Of a DNA stretch of 64,000 bases, positions 59,746-64,000 are shown in pieces. The stretch comes from Carallia brachiata (taxonomy: Eukaryota > Streptophyta > Magnoliopsida > Malpighiales > Rhizophoraceae): contig JADCRB010000153.1 in NCBI GenBank assembly GCA_021464245.1, forward strand, positions 1,302,001 to 1,366,000, given 5' to 3'. The notes beneath the pieces were generated by a model. It worked only from the letters and a program-made list of their open reading frames with translations, was not told where the DNA came from and ran no database searches. Every line of letters begins with the position of its first letter. Position 1 is the first letter of the stretch. Both the position numbers and the translations under genes were made by a program.

Positions 59746-61460
59746 GTATCATAAGTGAATGAGTTATACTTATTGAAAAAGATGAGTCAAATTAAAATTT
59801 TATCTCTTACATTTATTTCTTTTTTTTTTTTTTTTGGAAGCAGAGTTTGATTATTCTTCAAGATCATGAATTAATGGGAGAAGTTCACAATTGCATAGGC
59901 CTGTTCAAGCTTTCTTATTTTGCATTATGACCATTTGTGCACTCCTCATGGCTCGTGCAAGATATGTCTGTTGGCATTGCTTGTGTAATTAAACAAATAT
60001 GTAATAAGCAATGTTAGGATCCCAAACTGGTGGAAGACACTAATTTTTTAGCAAAAAAAAAAGACATTAATTAATTAACCTGACATCTTTGACAATTATG
60101 AACATTATTTAGCGACTTGAGGGTGCTTGTGAGATTCAAAAACGAAAAACATATAGTCATAAGTCTTCTGTCTCTATCCTTTTCTAATGATACTCCTTCA
60201 TACCATTTAATGGAGGCAGATTTTTTGTGGGTCCTATTCGTACTCAATTATTTACCGTTAGTGATAAAGACACTCTGATGTCCTCGTTACAGTCGTGCAA
60301 AATAGATAATTGTCTTTTTCTATTCATGACGTAAGTCAAGGTTTGTATCAGTCTTGCATACATTTTCCCGTACTCAAATGAGCTTTGATGTATTTCGACT
60401 TAAAAAAAATAATTTGATGTATATGTGGGAAAATTTTTAAGAGTATAATTTTATTAAAGTATATGTGGATATGCAAACAAATAGATGTTTTTAAATAAAT
60501 TGTGTATTTATTTTTATCATGTTAGATTTTATGTCAAGTAAAAAAAAAAATTTAAATAAAAAGAAAATATGCATTACCAATATATAAATTATCACATGTG
60601 TAGACTGAAACTGAAGATCACTTGTTTCGTTTTCATTAATCTCTCTCAAAGAGAGAACTCTTCACTCAAATACTGAATGGGTAAAGTGAGTCTTTTCCAA
60701 ACTAAGTATTGATATTAATGAGTCTAAAATTTAATATCGTGTCATGACAATCTTGTGCATTTTGTGGAGAAAGTGACAATAAGAAGACTTGAACTTGGGC
60801 TAATGCCAAGGAAGACAAACTAACTTATCACTAAACTACTATATTGAGTGGTGTAAACAAGAGATCACGTTCAATTCAATTGTATGTCTTGATAATTTAT
60901 TTTTTCAATTCTAGGTCTTAGTATCTAAAAATTATATCGAGTCCCGACTAATTCAATTTGAATCAAAAATAATTTATTAAAAAAATAAAATTTTTTCAAT
61001 ATTTATTTTTTTCAAGCATAAAATACAAACTTAAAACTTTAATTAAAGAAAACCTGACTCCAACACCCAGACCCAAAACCTTGCCGCCCGACGTTTGCTG
61101 ATACTTTAATGTCAGCCTCGAAGCCTATCCTATTGAAACCAATATTTGTTGGGCTTGGAAGACTCCCGAGTCCAACTTGGGCCGTAAATGGCTTGGGCCA
61201 AGACAGTGACTGTAATTTTTGTCCCGTTTCCGGCTTTCCCCTTTCCATGACGTGCGGGGGAGGGTGAAGTAGGAGTATCGATGTCCAAATGACGAATTAA
61301 TTGCACTAAAAAAGTGGGTATTCCCTCCCTGACCTACTTATCCCAATGTTTATAATAATTAAATTAAGAATTTAATTATAAAGAGACATTTAATGAAACA
61401 CATAAAAAATATGTAATTAATATAATAATATTTAATAATTTATTTATTTTTATTTTTTAA
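59746..61460. other. AT-rich intergenic DNA
   Basis: No gene is found. A 69-codon minus-strand frame at 61039-61248 is GC-richer than its surroundings, but has no recognisable motif. Confidence 0.4.
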
Positions 61461-61464
61461 AATT

Positions 61465-61790
61465 AAATAAATTTTTTATTATTTAATAGTCAAAATCACT
61501 GTATAATCATTATACTCACGTTTATGTGTGTCTACTTATCTCTCCTGTTAAATTAAACACCATTGGTGGAATAAGGCCACGCACGCAAGCGCACGAGTAC
61601 ATACAACTCAGTAAATGACTTATTTGTTTTTTATTTTGTGAAATTAAATAAATTTTTTATTATCTAATAATTTAAATTATTACGTAACTACTACACTCTT
61701 ATCTATACATGTTCGATTATCTGTTCCGTTAAATTAAACTCCATTGGTGGAATAAGACCACACACGCACATACAACTCAGGAAAGGGGGA
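61465..61790. repeat. Diverged tandem duplication, unit about 181 bp
   Basis: CATTGGTGGAATAAG occurs at 61561 and 61742. The preceding CTGTTAAATTAAACACC recurs as CCGTTAAATTAAACTCC, and TACATACAACTCAG recurs as CACATACAACTCAG. The copies differ at many positions. Confidence 0.7.
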
Positions 61791-64000
61791 TTAGTACAAT
61801 TACGGGCAAATTGACAGTCAATAATGCAGTTACACTCTCTCCCAATAACAGAAAATGCCTCAGAGAGAGTACCCTAAAAAGGAAAAAAGAAAAAAAATTA
61901 AATTGAAAATAGACGGACTTTTAAAAAAGAAAATAGAGGGATTTTAGTACGTCACAATGGGATCAAGTTGCCAATTTAAAGCTTGGTCTCGTTTAAGTTA
62001 CTTGTTAATTATTATTATTACTATTATTTATTATTGATTGTTATTATTAATTATAAATTATCGTTACTGATTACTGTTATTGATTGTTAAAATAAAATTA
62101 TAGTATTTAGTTAGTTTGATATTTACTATTTGTTGTTCAAATTATAAAATGACAATTTTATATATTATATATTTTTTTCACTCGTATCATTCTTGTAAAA
62201 GAAAAATCTATTTGTTTTAATTATTTATACATTAATAAGTTTTGACTACATAATATATAGTACGAATTTCAAAAAAATAATTTATAACAAATTTCAATAA
62301 AAAAAACAATCGATAATTTTTTAGACAAAAAATAATAATTTCATAAAAAATTTTAAAGAATATGTTTAACGATAATTTATTATTTATTTCTATTAATAAT
62401 ATTAGCATTATTTCCTACATATAAAATAAATAACTTAATTTATTAAAAAAATTAAAAAATATATAAATTCAATCATACAAATAAAAATAAAAAAATATTT
62501 TAATCTAAAAAATTCATATCAACAACTTAGAATTATAAAAATTAAATCTAATCTATTTTTTAAAATAGTAACTAATTGAATTCTTTATCAACAATTAGCG
62601 ACATTTCTAAATATTTTACTAAATATTCGTGCCCTTAGACTTCTAAGCTACAGTAATCCTGGCACCGCGTGAATAACGTCAAATGGCTTAGCCGGCTGAT
62701 AAATTATGCAATGTCAGATATATTATCAAAAGTAGACAGACACACGCCGGATAAATTGCTTCTACCACTCTTGGGCTCCCCAGTTCGAACCCACTTGGGG
62801 TACAAGAAGAACTGTTTTCGGCCCTTTAGCTTCAGCGAGATGTTTAACAAATTTGTGTCGTAATTAAAAGAAGGGACTGGACTATTTCATTTTAACAAAT
62901 CTCGTTACTCCGTTAACGCGCCTCAATACAATCGGGATAAGTATATTTTTGATACTAAATTTTTAAATTTTTTATATTTGAATCTTAAATTTTTCTGATA
63001 TTTTATTTGAGTTTTCAATTTTTTAATTTTTTATTACATTAGTCCTTTAAATTATAAAAAGTGGTCAATCTATTAATAAATGAGTTTAATTTAATAAAAA
63101 TTATTTAAAAAAAGTTAAATATATAAATTAAATATTTTTTTATTAACAAAATATGCATATTAAATATTTTTTAACCAATAAATATACGAATTAAATATGT
63201 AATATACATATTTTTTATAGAAAAGATATTCAATTCATATATTTAATATTTTTTTAAATAATTTTTTGTAAAGTTAAAATTATTTTTTAATAGATTGATC
63301 ACTTTTGGTAAATAGAAGGAGTGATTTGATAGAAAATCAAAAGGTTTAGAACTCAAATGAAATATCAAAAAAATTTAGAATTTAAACGTAAAAAAACTTA
63401 AAAGTTTAAGATAAAAAATATGCATAAGCGCACACAAGACAATCTGTATAGCCATTTTATTCCGCAGTTCACGGTTTCCTGTTCATTGCTCGACAACATA
63501 ATAAATATTGCGTATTACACAAATAAATAAAATCAATTTATTTAGCCAACTAATTTAATCAAGTATTCAGCCTGAGGAAGAACCCAATTCAAAAGACTTA
63601 CAGTATTCTCTTTTAGGAAAGTATTCTTTCTTTCCAAAAAAAAAAAAATCTAATTGTGCTTAAAATTATATCTCCTTTTTTATTTAGGAATACATCTAAG
63701 AAGTAAAATTATTCCAATAAAATTGTCTCTCCGACTCTGTTTAGAGATAATACATCTAAAAAATAAGGGTATTTCAGTATAATTATTTCTCCTTTCCTAT
63801 TTAGAAATACATTCAAGAATTACAACGGCCACAAAATTAAGTCAAAAGTTCTCCCACTTAGATCCACATGATATATATTTTGAATATATTCGAAGAGGCC
63901 ATTAAAAATAAATAGATATACAACGAACGCCTTTAAATGTGCAAAATGACCGCTTCGAATATAAAACAAAATCCTATTGAATTTTTTTAACAATTTATTG
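61791..64000. other. AT-rich intergenic DNA to window end
   Basis: No gene is found. The strongest local signal is a box-A-like TGGCTTAGCCGG at 62684 and a box-B-like GTTCGAACC at 62783, 99 nt apart. That is too far for an ordinary tRNA gene and no cloverleaf is evident. 63700-63830 contains a loosely repeated AATACATCTAAGAA-type word. Confidence 0.4.

Noticed and set aside
61039..61248. 69-codon minus-strand frame, GC-richer than its surroundings
   Set aside because: No motif, splice context or homologous copy supports it.
62684..62791. tRNA gene suggested by TGGCTTAGCCGG and GTTCGAACC
   Set aside because: The boxes are about 99 nt apart and no acceptor or anticodon stem can be drawn. At best it is a decayed SINE.

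Overview
This is nuclear DNA from a flowering plant, most likely a woody eudicot. The genes have many short AT-rich introns, the intergenic DNA is AT-rich, and there are Ty1/copia retrotransposons, MITE-like foldbacks and SINE-like insertions. Citrus or a relative is my guess from the general look of the subtilase cluster; I could not run the search that would settle it.

Layout. Bases 1-3.3 kb hold a complete six-exon Rab GTPase gene of the RABB1C (Rab2) class on the minus strand. From 4.8 to 46.8 kb, four subtilisin-like serine protease genes of the SBT5.3/AIR3 type lie in the same orientation, each with 11 exons. Copy A (4.8-10.1 kb) is broken by five frameshifts. Copy B (15.5-19.4 kb) is full length but has lost the normal acceptor of intron 3 and carries an unusual residue beside the catalytic serine. 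Copies C (23.3-27.2 kb) and D (42.5-46.8 kb) have intact reading frames of 782 and 777 residues. B, C and D share a GC donor at intron 1, where A has GT.

The protease genes were duplicated together with non-coding DNA. A plus-strand 'M module' (GGCCCA and GACGTC motifs, a TATA-like box in some copies, a pyrimidine-rich leader, then a very short ATG exon with a splice donor) lies tail-to-tail with B, C and D, and recurs near 29, 52 and 54 kb. A second block, 'R', lies upstream of C and D and occurs once more near 50 kb with no protease. A fragment of the co-chaperone gene SGT1 lies between B and C. Comparing the module copies exposes later insertions as paralogous empty sites: a SINE in M2, a poly(A) retroposon and a long-TIR element in M1, and two copia elements in M3 and M5. 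Copia-1 (30.5-33.9 kb) lacks reverse transcriptase yet has nearly identical LTRs. Copia-2 (37.1-42.1 kb) is almost intact, with one in-frame stop and one frameshift.

From 53.6 to 64 kb I find no convincing protein gene: only a module fragment, MITE-like foldbacks, two tandem duplications, a G/C-rich hairpin and AT-rich DNA. Nothing here shows a new multigene system. The most interesting features are the shared GC splice donor, the repeatedly duplicated promoter-like module with its unidentified transcript, and the apparent cross-mobilised defective retrotransposon.
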